Origin: Phocaeicola vulgatus ATCC 8482 | GTDB lineage: Bacteria; Bacteroidota; Bacteroidia; Bacteroidales; Bacteroidaceae | Direction of reading: 5' to 3' | Assembly (NCBI RefSeq): GCF_000012825.1 | Contig: NC_009614.1 | Coordinates: forward strand, 1,302,001-1,366,000 | DNA: 64,000 nt | In this document: piece after piece, positions 1 to 9,366 of the stretch | Layout: the number at the start of each line of letters is the position of its first letter | Position numbering within the stretch: the stretch's first letter is position 1 | Program-made: the position numbers and the translations under genes | Notes under the pieces: generated by a model | What the model was told of the DNA's origin: nothing | Database searches by the model: none | What the model saw: only the letters and a program-made list of their open reading frames with translations

Positions 1-14
1 TTTCTTTACGGTTA

Positions 15-1862
15 TTATTTATTTAAAATCTCAGTGAAAGCATCAACTAACTCGCTGACTACGAACGGCTGGCCTTTTACCTCATTAAACTGATAAGGAA
101 CAAATCCGTCCACTTTCATACGGAGATATCCGGCAAACTGACCAAGATTCTGCTCAGCCACGACTACCTTCTTATATTTCTTCAGCACTTCTGCCGTATT
201 GTGAGGCAGCGGGTTCAAATGAACAAAATGTGCCAAAGCAACCTTCTTGCCCGCATGGTTCATTTCCTCCATTGCTGAATATAAATGACCGTAAGTTCCA
301 CCGAAACCTACTATCAGCAAATCTGCATCCTCTACGCAGCCTTGCACCTTAACATCAGGCACTGGAATTTTAGCAACCTTCTCGGCACGCAAACGGCACA
401 TCAAATTATGGTTTTCAGGCTCGGTAGAAATAGCACCTGTATCACTGTCTTTTTCCAAGCCTCCCAAAATATGCATATAACCTTCCTGTCCCGGCAATGC
501 CCAATAACGGACACCTGTTTCGGCGTTACGCTTGTAAGGAGTATAATTATCCTTCATTTCCGGAGTAACATAGGGTGGGTTAATAGCCGGATAGTTCGCC
601 AGATCAGGCAACTTCCATGCACCGGAACCATTTGCTACAAAACCATCAGTCAGCAACACCACCGGGGTCATGTGTTCCAAGGCAATCTTACAAGCATCAT
701 AAGCAGCATCAAAACAATGAGTTGGAGAAGCTGCGGCAATGACCGGCATAGGAGATTCACCGTTACGGCCAAACAAAGCCTGCAATAAATCTGTTTGCTC
801 AGACTTAGTAGGCAAACCAGTAGAAGGACCGCCGCGCTGTACATTAATAACCACCAATGGTAATTCTGTAATAACAGCCAGATTCATAGCCTCTGATTTC
901 AGACAAACACCCGGTCCCGAAGTAGAAGTAGCTGCTAACGCACCTGCAAACGAGGCACCGATAGCCGTAGCGCAACCTGAAATTTCATCTTCACATTGAA
1001 CCGTAGTCACTCCCAATGATTTATGTTTAGAAAGTTCATGCAAGATATCTGTTGCCGGAGTAATGGGATAAGATCCCAGGAACAAACGCAGACCTGCTTT
1101 CTCGGCAGCAGCAATTAAGCCATAAGCCGTAGCCTTGTTTCCGCTGATATCCATGTACTTTCCAGGTACTTTAGACTTAGTTTCCACCTTATAAGTATGA
1201 TCCACAGACGCATGCGTATTGTGCCCATAATCATATCCGGCGTGTATCACTTTAATATTCGCTTCAGCTATTTGCGGCTTCTTTGCAAATTTCTCGCGCA
1301 AGAAATTTTCAGCAACCGCCAGGTCACGATTAAACAACCAGCAGACCAATCCCAAAGCAAACATATTACGACATTTCAACATTGACTTGTTGTCCATGCC
1401 TGTATCTGCCAGACAATCTTTCACCATCTGCGAAATAGGAGCAGCAATTACATCCTGCTTAATACCCATTTCTTCAATCGGATTGTCTGTTTTGAAAGCC
1501 GCCTTGTCCAGATCTGATTTCTGAAAACAATCTGTATCAATAATGATACAAGCTGTGGACTTCGCAAATTTGTATTGTGTTTTCAATGCAGCGGCATTCA
1601 TTGCGACCAGCACGTCGCATTTGTCACCAGGGGTAAAAACTTTACCCGCACCGATATGCACCTGGAAACCTGACACACCGGTCAACGAACCTTGCGGGGC
1701 ACGTATATCCGCCGGGTAATCGGGGAATGTACTGATATCATTTCCCACTGTAGCCGAAATATTAGAAAAGATATTTCCGGCCAGCTGCATACCATCGCCT
1801 GAGTCGCCTGAGAAACGGACCACCACTTGGTCCAACTCCTTGACTATCATTTCATCTGCCAT
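15..1862 (-). CDS. korA: 2-oxoacid:ferredoxin oxidoreductase, alpha (gamma-alpha fused) subunit
   Basis: This 615-residue protein is the large subunit of a 2-oxoglutarate (or related 2-oxoacid) ferredoxin oxidoreductase, which oxidatively decarboxylates the 2-oxoacid to acyl-CoA and passes electrons to ferredoxin in the cytoplasm. The first ~200 residues are the gamma-type domain (RFSGDSGDGMQLAG near the N-terminus); from about residue 235 follows the pyruvate:ferredoxin alpha-type domain with the LGSYPITPATD motif. The length fits the fused gamma-alpha form of KorA. Only 14 bases lie downstream in the window, so the TPP-binding beta subunit, normally the next gene, would be off the left edge. 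The exact 2-oxoacid cannot be read from sequence; 2-oxoglutarate is the usual assignment. Confidence 0.9.
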   Translation of the reverse strand: MADEMIVKELDQVVVRFSGDSGDGMQLAGNIFSNISATVGNDISTFPDYPADIRAPQGSLTGVSGFQVHIGAGKVFTPGDKCDVLVAMNAAALKTQYKFAKSTACIIIDTDCFQKSDLDKAAFKTDNPIEEMGIKQDVIAAPISQMVKDCLADTGMDNKSMLKCRNMFALGLVCWLFNRDLAVAENFLREKFAKKPQIAEANIKVIHAGYDYGHNTHASVDHTYKVETKSKVPGKYMDISGNKATAYGLIAAAEKAGLRLFLGSYPITPATDILHELSKHKSLGVTTVQCEDEISGCATAIGASFAGALAATSTSGPGVCLKSEAMNLAVITELPLVVINVQRGGPSTGLPTKSEQTDLLQALFGRNGESPMPVIAAASPTHCFDAAYDACKIALEHMTPVVLLTDGFVANGSGAWKLPDLANYPAINPPYVTPEMKDNYTPYKRNAETGVRYWALPGQEGYMHILGGLEKDSDTGAISTEPENHNLMCRLRAEKVAKIPVPDVKVQGCVEDADLLIVGFGGTYGHLYSAMEEMNHAGKKVALAHFVHLNPLPHNTAEVLKKYKKVVVAEQNLGQFAGYLRMKVDGFVPYQFNEVKGQPFVVSELVDAFTEILNK

Positions 1863-2252
1863 AACTTATTATTTAGGGTTACAAAATTTCACTGTTTGCA
1901 AAGTTCGGAAAGTTCTGTCAAAGGACAAAATATTCCGCTATCAAACTACGTTTGAATATCAAAATGTACAAAATTAAAGGTTTATTTGTTTCCAAGCTAA
2001 GAAAAAGCAGAGATAATTACCTGTTTAAAAGCATAAATTCCTATCATTATGACAGCATCAAAAACGATTCATTTTTACAATTTATTATTTTTATCCATGT
2101 TTTATGAACAACATGAAAGTTTATAGCAGAATAACAACATTATTAGATTATAAAAAACAGACAAAAAACAACAAAACAACAAAGAAAGGATTATTTTCTT
2201 CCCACTTAAGACATTTTTCAATCTTTCATATTGCCATTTTAACAAAAAGAAG
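1863..2252. other. AT-rich intergenic stretch without a gene
   Basis: About 390 bp separate korA from the tRNA promoter. The stretch is AT-rich and has only short open frames on both strands with no recognisable protein features. It must hold the korA promoter reading left, but I could not find a clear TAnnTTTG element for it. Confidence 0.5.
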
Positions 2253-2260
2253 TACCTTTG
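2253..2260 (+). promoter_or_regulatory. -7 element of the tRNA-Arg promoter
   Basis: TACCTTTG matches the Bacteroides -7 consensus TAnnTTTG and ends 12 bases before the tRNA begins, which suits a tRNA transcription start. Confidence 0.6.
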
Positions 2261-2272
2261 TACCCATAAAGG

Positions 2273-2344
2273 GGCCTTGTAGTTCAACGGATAGAATAGA
2301 AGTTTCCTAAACTTTAGATAGGGGTTCGATTCCCCTCGGGGCTA
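2273..2344 (+). tRNA. tRNA-Arg (anticodon CCT)
   Basis: The cloverleaf can be folded by hand: a 7-bp acceptor stem with wobble pairs (GGCCTTG / CGGGGCT), a D arm, an anticodon stem GAAGT/ACTTT with loop TTCCTAA giving anticodon CCT, and a T arm AGGGG-TTCGATT-CCCCT. The discriminator base is A and CCA is not encoded. It reads the AGG arginine codon. A TAnnTTTG promoter and a terminator hairpin bracket it, so it is probably a single-gene unit. Confidence 0.93.
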
Positions 2345-2346
2345 CA

Positions 2347-2392
2347 AAGAGCAGTAAACAATTGTTATACAACCGTTTACTGCTCTTATTTT
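2347..2392 (+). terminator. Terminator after tRNA-Arg
   Basis: AAGAGCAGTAAAC pairs with GTTTACTGCTCTT (2375-2387) across a short loop and is followed by ATTTT. It lies just after the tRNA and, in the other direction, close to the 3' end of kbl, so it may serve both. Confidence 0.8.
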
Positions 2393-2414
2393 ACTGGATA
2401 GTTTTCAAATCTGC

Positions 2415-3605
2415 TTATTTAATCACCCCAAGTTCTTTGCCCACTTTAATAAATGCAGCAATTGCCTTATCCAAATGTGCCTTTTCATGCCCGGCAGACA
2501 ACTGGACACGGATACGTGCCTGTCCTTTCGGAACAACCGGATAATAGAAACCGGTTACATATATGCCCTCTTTCTGCATCTTGGCGGCAAAATCCTGAGA
2601 CAGTTTCGCATCATAAAGCATCACAGCACAAATCGCGCTCTGAGTTGGTTTGATGTCAAAACCGGCAGCCAGCATCCTGTCACGGAAATAATTCACATTA
2701 TCCATCAGCTTAGTATGCAAAGCATCACTTTCTTTCAATATCTTAAACATTTCCAGACTAGCACCGATAATGGCAGGAGCTACAGAATTAGAGAATAAAT
2801 AAGGACGGGAACGCTGGCGCAACATATCAATAATTTCTTTCTTACCGGTGGTAAATCCTCCCATTGCCCCACCAAATGCTTTACCTAATGTACCAGTAAA
2901 GATATCCACACGCCCGTATGCATTAAACTGTTCTGCCACGCCATGCCCTGTAGGACCTACTACACCGGCCGAATGAGATTCATCCACCATAACCAACGCG
3001 TCATACTTTTCCGCCAGTTCACAAATCTTATCCAATGGAGCCACATTACCATCCATCGAGAATACACCATCTGTAGCAATAATACGATGACGCTGTGCCT
3101 GCGCTTCCTGCAAACAACGTTCCAGGTCAGCCATATCAGCATTGGCATAACGATAGCGTTTTGCCTTACACAAGCGTACACCATCTATAATAGATGCATG
3201 ATTCAACGCATCTGAAATAATAGCGTCTTCTTCTGTAAACAGCGGTTCGAACAAACCACCGTTAGCATCAAAACAAGCTGCATAAAGTATAGTATCTTCT
3301 GTTTTAAAATAATCAGAAATGGCAGCTTCCAGCTGTTTGTGCAAATCCTGAGTTCCACAGATAAAGCGTACGGAAGACATACCGAAGCCATGTGTGTCCA
3401 TCGCCTCTTTGGCAGCATTGATCAAGCGTTGATTATCTGACAAACCTAAATAATTGTTGGCACAAAAGTTCAACACATCTTCTCCGTCATTCACCTTGAT
3501 GTCCGCACGCTGAGGTGTGGTAATTATACGTTCATTTTTATACAATCCGGCTGCCTTAATATCAGCCAGTTCCTTCGCAAGGAACTCCTTCATTTTACCA
3601 TACAT
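2415..3605 (-). CDS. kbl: Glycine C-acetyltransferase (2-amino-3-ketobutyrate CoA ligase)
   Basis: This 396-residue PLP enzyme of the alpha-oxoamine synthase family cleaves 2-amino-3-ketobutyrate with CoA to glycine and acetyl-CoA, the second step of threonine degradation. Seen: the N-terminal Kbl-like start, NFCANNYLGLS, the MVDESHSAGVVG segment with the PLP-contacting Asp/His, and the FTGTLGKAFGGAMGG stretch with the Schiff-base lysine. The length equals the usual Kbl length. It is divergent from the Tdh-like dehydrogenase gene 170 bp away, which would make its substrate; the pair forms a complete threonine-to-glycine route. Confidence 0.93.
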   Translation of the reverse strand: MYGKMKEFLAKELADIKAAGLYKNERIITTPQRADIKVNDGEDVLNFCANNYLGLSDNQRLINAAKEAMDTHGFGMSSVRFICGTQDLHKQLEAAISDYFKTEDTILYAACFDANGGLFEPLFTEEDAIISDALNHASIIDGVRLCKAKRYRYANADMADLERCLQEAQAQRHRIIATDGVFSMDGNVAPLDKICELAEKYDALVMVDESHSAGVVGPTGHGVAEQFNAYGRVDIFTGTLGKAFGGAMGGFTTGKKEIIDMLRQRSRPYLFSNSVAPAIIGASLEMFKILKESDALHTKLMDNVNYFRDRMLAAGFDIKPTQSAICAVMLYDAKLSQDFAAKMQKEGIYVTGFYYPVVPKGQARIRVQLSAGHEKAHLDKAIAAFIKVGKELGVIK

Positions 3606-3733
3606 AGCTTTGTTTTTTTATTAAGTATATAGTTTAAGTTTAAAAATCAGTCTGACTTGACAAAGTTCTTATTTTTTTTTGATATCCGATTAAATTATAG
3701 AGAAAATTTTGATAAAATATGCAGTTTTCTATC

Positions 3734-3741
3734 TATCTTTG
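3734..3741 (+). promoter_or_regulatory. -7 element for the Tdh-like gene
   Basis: TATCTTTG, a perfect TAnnTTTG match, lies 34 bp before the start codon in the divergent kbl/tdh intergenic region. Confidence 0.65.
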
Positions 3742-3775
3742 CTTCCAAAAGAAAACTTAAAGCAAATAGCAAACT

Positions 3776-4729
3776 ATGAAAAATGTATTAATTATCGGCT
3801 CCACCGGTCAGATCGGTTCGGAACTAACCATGAAATTGAGAAGTATTTACAATGGTAATATCGTAGCCGGATATATTCCCGGTGCTGAGCCTAAAGGGGA
3901 ATTAAAAGAATCAGGCCCTTCTGCCATCGTAGATATCACCAACGAACAACAAATTGCCGAAACTGTATCAAAGTACAACATCGACACCATTTACAACCTG
4001 GCAGCCTTACTATCGGCTGTAGCAGAAGCCAAACCTCAACTAGCATGGAAAATAGGCATGGGAGGCCTGTTCAACGTATTGGAAGTAGCACGCGAAATGG
4101 GTTGCGCCGTATTTACCCCAAGTTCTATCGGTGTCTTCGGCAACAACACCCCTAAAGACAAGACCCCGCAAGACACTATCCGTAATCCGCGTACCATGTA
4201 TGGCGTTACAAAAGTATCAGGAGAATTACTGAGCGATTATTACCATATCCGTTTTGGCGTAGATACCCGCTCCGTTCGTTTCCCCGGATTAATTTCGTAT
4301 GTCACACCTCCGGGTGGCGGGACCACTGATTATGCTGTAGACATCTATTATTCGGCTGTAAAAGGTGAAAAATTTGAATGTCCTATTGCAGCCGGTACAT
4401 TCATGGATATGATGTATATGCCTGACGGTTTACGTGCAGCCATTGAAATCATGGAAGCGAATCCCGACAAACTAATTCATCGCAATTCGTTCAACATTGC
4501 TTCAATGAGTTTTGATCCGGAAATTATTTATAACAATATAAAGAAGTATATGCCCGACTTCCATATGGAGTACAAAGTAGATCCGCTACGTCAAGCTATC
4601 GCCGAATCATGGCCGAACTCACTGGACGACACTTGTGCCCGTGAGGAATGGGGATGGAAACCGGAATATGATCTAGACAGCATGACACAGGATATGCTTG
4701 CCAAACTAAAAATACGATTCAATAAATAA
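3776..4729 (+). CDS. NAD-dependent L-threonine 3-dehydrogenase, SDR/epimerase type
   Basis: This 317-residue protein is an extended short-chain dehydrogenase with an N-terminal Rossmann motif (GSTGQIGSE, residues ~7-15) and the catalytic Tyr-x3-Lys in YGVTK near residue 142. Within that fold, the SSIGVFG and SVRFPGLIS stretches and the length match the epimerase-like L-threonine dehydrogenases rather than sugar epimerases. It would oxidise L-threonine to 2-amino-3-ketobutyrate with NAD+ in the cytoplasm. The divergent kbl gene consumes that product, which supports the assignment. A sugar-nucleotide epimerase is the main alternative. Confidence 0.85.
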   Translation: MKNVLIIGSTGQIGSELTMKLRSIYNGNIVAGYIPGAEPKGELKESGPSAIVDITNEQQIAETVSKYNIDTIYNLAALLSAVAEAKPQLAWKIGMGGLFNVLEVAREMGCAVFTPSSIGVFGNNTPKDKTPQDTIRNPRTMYGVTKVSGELLSDYYHIRFGVDTRSVRFPGLISYVTPPGGGTTDYAVDIYYSAVKGEKFECPIAAGTFMDMMYMPDGLRAAIEIMEANPDKLIHRNSFNIASMSFDPEIIYNNIKKYMPDFHMEYKVDPLRQAIAESWPNSLDDTCAREEWGWKPEYDLDSMTQDMLAKLKIRFNK

Positions 4730-4750
4730 ACCACTAATATTGAATAAATA

Positions 4751-4798
4751 AAATAGCCTTCTCTATTCTATATGGAAAAGATAGAGAAGGCTATTTTT
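4751..4798 (+). terminator. Terminator after the Tdh-like gene
   Basis: A 16-bp perfect stem (4751-4766 with 4781-4796, core AGCCTTCTCTAT) starts 21 bp after the stop codon and ends in a T run. Confidence 0.85.
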
Positions 4799-4832
4799 AT
4801 ACATTTCTTGCACTTATATAAAATTTTGATCG

Positions 4833-4840
4833 TATCTTCG
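4833..4840 (+). promoter_or_regulatory. Probable -7 element for the sugar kinase
   Basis: TATCTTCG is a one-base variant of TAnnTTTG, 31 bp before the start codon and just after the upstream terminator. Confidence 0.45.
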
Positions 4841-4871
4841 TGCAAATTAACATACTGATTAAAAACATACT

Positions 4872-5936
4872 ATGAATACAAGAGCTATTACCCAGAACAA
4901 GAAAGTCGTTACATTCGGAGAAGTAATGCTAAGGCTGACCGCCCCCAAATTCCAGCGCTTTTCCCAAACAAACGAGTTTATTGCTACTTATGGAGGAAGT
5001 GAAGCGAATGTAGCCATATCACTGGTCAACTTCGGCATCCCCACAGAATTCGTTACCAGACTTCCCGAGAATGCAATGGCACAAGCCTGCGTAAACTCAC
5101 TCCAAGCTTACGGATTAGGTACAGACGGCATTATTTATGGTGGGAAACGCATGGGATTATACTTTCTGGAAAGCGGTGCAGCATTTCGTAACTCCAATGT
5201 AGTATATGACCGTGAAGGCTCTTCCTTTGCCACTTTACGTCCCGGCATGATAGACTGGGAAAAGATTCTTTCCGATGCAGGCTGGTTCCACTGGTCGGGT
5301 ATAGCAGCGTCCCTGTCACAGGAAGGAGCAGATGCCTGCCTGGAAGCACTGCAAACAGCAGACCGCCTGGGATTAACAATCTCATGCGACTTAAATTTCC
5401 GCAAAAAATTATGGAATTACGGTAAATCCGCATCAGAGGTAATGCTCCCCCTTGTTCAATATAGTGATGTCATTTTTGGTGCAGAACCCGAATACAAAGA
5501 AATTTTCGGCATTCCCCCGGTAGGTTTTAAAGCTGTAGACACCTCATATCCATTAGATTTGTCCGGTTTCAAAGTATTCGGTCAAAAAGTATCAGAACAA
5601 GCTCCCCGATGCCAGAAAATGTTTCTGGAGTTGCGTAATACCATCACTTCCAATCACAATCTGCTGGCAGCCATACTTTATTCTAAAGGAACATTAAGGC
5701 ATACCGGCATTTACGATATTGTCCATGAAGTAGACCGTGTGGGTGCAGGAGATGCATTTGTAGGCGGCATGATTTATGGTTTGCTGACCTACCCCGACAA
5801 TGACCAAAAAACATTGGAATTCGCCCTTGCCGCATCTGCATTGAAAAATACCATATATGGAGATTTCAATCAAGTAACAGTAGAAGAAGTGGAAGAGTTA
5901 ATGCAAGGAAACACTTCAGGAAGAGTAGTCAGATAA
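4872..5936 (+). CDS. PfkB-family sugar kinase, probably 2-keto-3-deoxygluconate kinase
   Basis: This 354-residue kinase has the PfkB/ribokinase fold: the N-terminal FGEVMLRL and YGGSEANVAISL segments (sugar binding) and the C-terminal signature with the catalytic Asp in DRVGAGDAFVGG. The closest pattern I recognise is KdgK, which phosphorylates 2-keto-3-deoxygluconate to KDPG in uronate and pectin catabolism. It is somewhat longer than typical KdgK (~310-340), with an insertion around residues 205-260. No KDPG aldolase gene follows, which is the usual partner, so the substrate is uncertain. The gene stands alone between two terminators. Confidence 0.75.
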   Translation: MNTRAITQNKKVVTFGEVMLRLTAPKFQRFSQTNEFIATYGGSEANVAISLVNFGIPTEFVTRLPENAMAQACVNSLQAYGLGTDGIIYGGKRMGLYFLESGAAFRNSNVVYDREGSSFATLRPGMIDWEKILSDAGWFHWSGIAASLSQEGADACLEALQTADRLGLTISCDLNFRKKLWNYGKSASEVMLPLVQYSDVIFGAEPEYKEIFGIPPVGFKAVDTSYPLDLSGFKVFGQKVSEQAPRCQKMFLELRNTITSNHNLLAAILYSKGTLRHTGIYDIVHEVDRVGAGDAFVGGMIYGLLTYPDNDQKTLEFALAASALKNTIYGDFNQVTVEEVEELMQGNTSGRVVR

Positions 5937-5989
5937 CTATTTTCACGATTATAGCCAAACAGAATTGATCTGCAAGATACTGCGTAAAA

Positions 5990-6071
5990 AAGCAAGTTAA
6001 CTTCATGGGACAAGCAAGTTAAGTTGAAATGCCAAGTAAGCTAAGTTACTTACCCAATGTACTTAAGTTAA
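5990..6071. repeat. Array of four 22-bp-phased palindrome-like units (locus C)
   Basis: Four related 10-mers begin at 5994, 6016, 6038 and 6060, exactly 22 bp apart: AAGTTAACTT, AAGTTAAGTT, AAGCTAAGTT and TACTTAAGTT. The first is a perfect palindrome. The array lies between the sugar kinase stop codon and a bidirectional terminator. The same four-unit, 22-bp layout with different palindromes occurs near 21,784 and 56,366. Function unknown. Confidence 0.7.
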
Positions 6072-6133
6072 TTTTTGAAGCCACAGAAGATTCATCTACC
6101 CTTTTTCCACAAACCAATTCCAATCGACCTTAT

Positions 6134-6180
6134 AAAAAGAGGAGGATGCTCATGATATGAGCATCCTCCTCTTTTTATTT
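6134..6180. terminator. Bidirectional terminator between the sugar kinase and secDF
   Basis: A perfect 20-bp stem (6134-6153 with 6157-6176) with a 3-base loop has A/T runs on both sides. It sits 20 bp from the 3' end of secDF and can end transcription from both converging genes. Confidence 0.9.
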
Positions 6181-6200
6181 ATTTCTTAAAAGAAACCTTC

Positions 6201-9188
6201 TTATGCCTTTGTTTCTTCCGGCATCTTGTTACCCATAGTCAGGTAAGCGATAGGAGCAGCAATGAAGATAGAAGACAATGTACCGATCACAACGCCCAAA
6301 ATCATTGCAAAGGCGAAGCTGCGGATACTGTCACCACCCAGCACGAAGATACACAACAATACGATCAATGTACTTAATGAAGTATTGATGGTACGAGCCA
6401 AAGTAGTATTCAATGAATCATTAAACAACTGCATACGGTTACGTTTCGGATACAGACCGAAGAACTCACGGATACGGTCAAAGATAACCACCTTGTCATT
6501 GATAGAATAACCGATAGCGGTCAAAATAGCGCCAATAAAAGTCTGGTCAATTTCCAATGAGAACGGAACCCATCCATAACATAACGAGTATGCACCGATG
6601 ATCAAAATAGTATCGACAGCCAATGCAACAGTCGCACCCACACTATAAGCTACATTGCGGAAACGCAGCAAGATATACAAACCGATAGCCACCAATGCAA
6701 ACAATACAGACCAGACAGCCGAAGTCTTGATATCATCAGCGATACTAGGACCTACTTTCTGAGAACTGATGATAGAACCACCGACACGATTATCACGGTC
6801 AATAAAGATTTCCAATGTAGTACCTTCGCCCAGCAAGTTACCATCTTTCAAAGACTGATACAAGAACTCTTCAATTTCAGAGTCGATAGTAGGAGAATCT
6901 TCATTAATACGGTAATTGGTTGTAATACGGATTGTCTTCTTGTCTGTACCCAAAGCAATAGCCTGTACATTATCTTCTGTGATTTTCTTCTTCAACAGGT
7001 CACGCACTGTTTCAGGTTCAACCTGCTGTTCAAACTGAACTACGAAGTTACGTCCACCGGTAAAGTCAATACTCTGCGCCAAACCACGGATAAAGAATGA
7101 AATGATACAGATAACGATAATCGCTCCGAATACCGTGAATGAACGTTTCATCATTCCCATAAAGTTGTAATTCACGTTCTGCATCAGATTCTTGGAGATC
7201 CCTGTAGTGAATGTCAAGTTCAACCACTTGTCTTTATTCATGAAGTGCTCATAAACAATACGGGTCAAGAATACTGCTGTAAAGAATGAGCAGAGGATAC
7301 CGATAATCAACGTAGTGGCAAAACCACGAATCGGACCCGTACCGAAATAGAACAGAATGATACCAGTGATAATTGATGTCAAGTTTGAGTCAAAAATAGC
7401 AGAGAATGCGTTAGAATAACCGTCTGCTAAAGCAGCCTTAACAGTTTTACCGGCTCTCAATTCTTCTTTTGTACGTTCATAAATCAACACGTTAGCATCT
7501 ACAGCCATACCCAATGACAACACCATACCGGCAATACCAGACATGGTCAGTGCAGCTTGGAACGAGGTAAGGATTCCTAATGTGAAGAAGAAGTTAACAA
7601 CCAATGCGCAGTTGGCAACCATACCCGGAATCAATCCGTACATAGCGCACATATAGATCATCAACAGAATCAACGCAACAACAAATGAAATAATACCTTG
7701 ATTGATAGATTCCTGACCCAATGACGGACCAACAATATCCTCCTGAACGATACGTGCAGGAGCAGGCATCTTACCAGACTTCAATACGTTAGCCAAGTCT
7801 TTTGTCACCTCCGGAGTAAAGTTACCGGTAATCTGAGAGTGTCCCCCCGTAATTTCACCGTTTACATTCGGAGCGCTGTATACGTAACCATCCAGTACGA
7901 TAGCGATAGCCTTGCCTACATTGTTCTTTGTCAGAACAGCCCAGCGGCGTGCGCCGTCAGTGTTCATAGACATACTGACACAAGGCTTGTTGAACTGGTC
8001 ATATTCATCTTTAGCATCAGTGATCACATCACCTTCCAACGGAGCACGTCCGTTACGTTCAGTAGACTTGATAGCATACAATTCAAAGATACGTCCCTGC
8101 TTGTCAAAGTCAGCAGCCTTTACACCCCATTTCAAACGAAGATCTTTCGGCAACATTTCTTTCACTTCTTTCATAGCAAGGTACTGGTTTACCTGAGCAG
8201 TATCTTTATAATCGGCATAACCTACCACCGACCCGTAACCATTCGGATTTAATTGAAGAACAGAAGCCAACGGATGTTCTTTCTTCATCTGCTCCATTGC
8301 GGCAGAGTTACTTGCCGTTTCGCCTTTCAATGCGGCTGCAAGACTGTCGGCAGCAGAAATTGCAGAAGCCTGTGCAACAGCAACAGTATCAGTAGCTACA
8401 GAATCAGCAGAAGCAGCACCACTTTCAACGGCAAGAATATCACGCAGTCTGTTATCTACAGAAGAAAGATAAGGAACTATTTCTTTTGCGTCGAAAGTTT
8501 CCCAGAATTCCAAGTTAGCAGATCCCTGCAACAGTTTTCTGACACGTTCCGGTTCTTTGATACCCGGCAGTTCCACCATGATACGGCCCATCTTTCCTTC
8601 CAACGCCTGAATGTTAGGCTGTGCCACACCAAAACGGTCAATACGTGTACGTAATACATTATAAGAGTTGTCGATAGCAGCCTTTACCTCTTCGCGCAAT
8701 ACTTTTTCAACTTCACTGTCGGAACTGCGGGTGGTTACTTTGTCTTTCAACTGCTGAGTAGCAAATAATTCAGCCAATTTGCCATTGGGAGCTTGTTTCT
8801 TATACTCTTTTACAAAAAGAGTGATAAAGTCATCCTGACTAGTGATAGATTGTTTTGATGCTTCTGCAACCGCTTTGTTAAAAGCTTCATCAGTCTTGTT
8901 GTCAGCCAAAGCCTTCACTACATCCGGTACAGAAACTTCAAGGATAACGTTCATACCACCTTTCAGGTCCAGACCCAGACCAATCTCCATCTCGCGACAC
9001 TGTTTCAGCGTATAACTACCCAAATAAACTTTTTCATTCTGCATAGAATCAAGGTAATGTGCTTCACCTTTCGGGTCTTGTGCCGCTTTGTCCATGTGAT
9101 AGCGGGTCACAAAAGAGAAAGAAAGATAAAACACACATACAAGGGTGAGTAATACCGCAAAAACCTTTACAAATCCTTTGTTTTGCAT
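6201..9188 (-). CDS. secDF: Fused protein translocase subunit SecDF
   Basis: This 995-residue membrane protein combines SecD and SecF, the proton-driven accessory of the SecYEG translocon. The N-terminus has one membrane helix (residues ~8-28), then the SecD signature GLGLDLKGGMN (~70-80), a large periplasmic domain, an SecD six-helix region with VDANVLIYER, and from ~residue 665 the SecF half with a new first helix, SIDFTGGRNFVVQF and a second six-helix bundle. An Ala/Ser-rich low-complexity stretch near residues 255-300 lies inside the SecD periplasmic part. Fusion is normal in Bacteroidetes. It is transcribed alone, with its own promoter and a shared terminator. Confidence 0.96.
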   Translation of the reverse strand: MQNKGFVKVFAVLLTLVCVFYLSFSFVTRYHMDKAAQDPKGEAHYLDSMQNEKVYLGSYTLKQCREMEIGLGLDLKGGMNVILEVSVPDVVKALADNKTDEAFNKAVAEASKQSITSQDDFITLFVKEYKKQAPNGKLAELFATQQLKDKVTTRSSDSEVEKVLREEVKAAIDNSYNVLRTRIDRFGVAQPNIQALEGKMGRIMVELPGIKEPERVRKLLQGSANLEFWETFDAKEIVPYLSSVDNRLRDILAVESGAASADSVATDTVAVAQASAISAADSLAAALKGETASNSAAMEQMKKEHPLASVLQLNPNGYGSVVGYADYKDTAQVNQYLAMKEVKEMLPKDLRLKWGVKAADFDKQGRIFELYAIKSTERNGRAPLEGDVITDAKDEYDQFNKPCVSMSMNTDGARRWAVLTKNNVGKAIAIVLDGYVYSAPNVNGEITGGHSQITGNFTPEVTKDLANVLKSGKMPAPARIVQEDIVGPSLGQESINQGIISFVVALILLMIYMCAMYGLIPGMVANCALVVNFFFTLGILTSFQAALTMSGIAGMVLSLGMAVDANVLIYERTKEELRAGKTVKAALADGYSNAFSAIFDSNLTSIITGIILFYFGTGPIRGFATTLIIGILCSFFTAVFLTRIVYEHFMNKDKWLNLTFTTGISKNLMQNVNYNFMGMMKRSFTVFGAIIVICIISFFIRGLAQSIDFTGGRNFVVQFEQQVEPETVRDLLKKKITEDNVQAIALGTDKKTIRITTNYRINEDSPTIDSEIEEFLYQSLKDGNLLGEGTTLEIFIDRDNRVGGSIISSQKVGPSIADDIKTSAVWSVLFALVAIGLYILLRFRNVAYSVGATVALAVDTILIIGAYSLCYGWVPFSLEIDQTFIGAILTAIGYSINDKVVIFDRIREFFGLYPKRNRMQLFNDSLNTTLARTINTSLSTLIVLLCIFVLGGDSIRSFAFAMILGVVIGTLSSIFIAAPIAYLTMGNKMPEETKA

Positions 9189-9246
9189 GTTACTTTGAAA
9201 TTTATTATTTTTACTTTTTGATTAATTCTTAGTTTATACAAGGTTG

Positions 9247-9254
9247 CAAATATA
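9247..9254 (-). promoter_or_regulatory. -7 element for secDF
   Basis: On the minus strand this reads TATATTTG, a perfect TAnnTTTG, about 58 bp upstream of the secDF start codon. Confidence 0.6.
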
Positions 9255-9309
9255 GTTTTTTTTTCACATTCCCACGGTATCAAACACAAATATTTAGATT
9301 CCAAAAGAG

Positions 9310-9340
9310 AAAAAAGGCTGCAAAAGCATTTTTTGCAGCC
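9310..9340 (-). terminator. Terminator of the rhomboid-EEP-dcp operon
   Basis: GGCTGCAAAA (9316-9325) pairs with TTTTGCAGCC (9331-9340). On the minus strand the hairpin is followed by a run of six T. It lies 27 bp after the stop codon of the M3 peptidase gene. Confidence 0.85.
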
Positions 9341-9366
9341 TAAATTATTCTATCTCACAGTCTATT

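Noticed and set aside
5940..6133. Coding sequence after the sugar kinase (KDPG aldolase expected)
   Set aside because: No open frame of useful length; the stretch is filled by the 22-bp array and the terminator.
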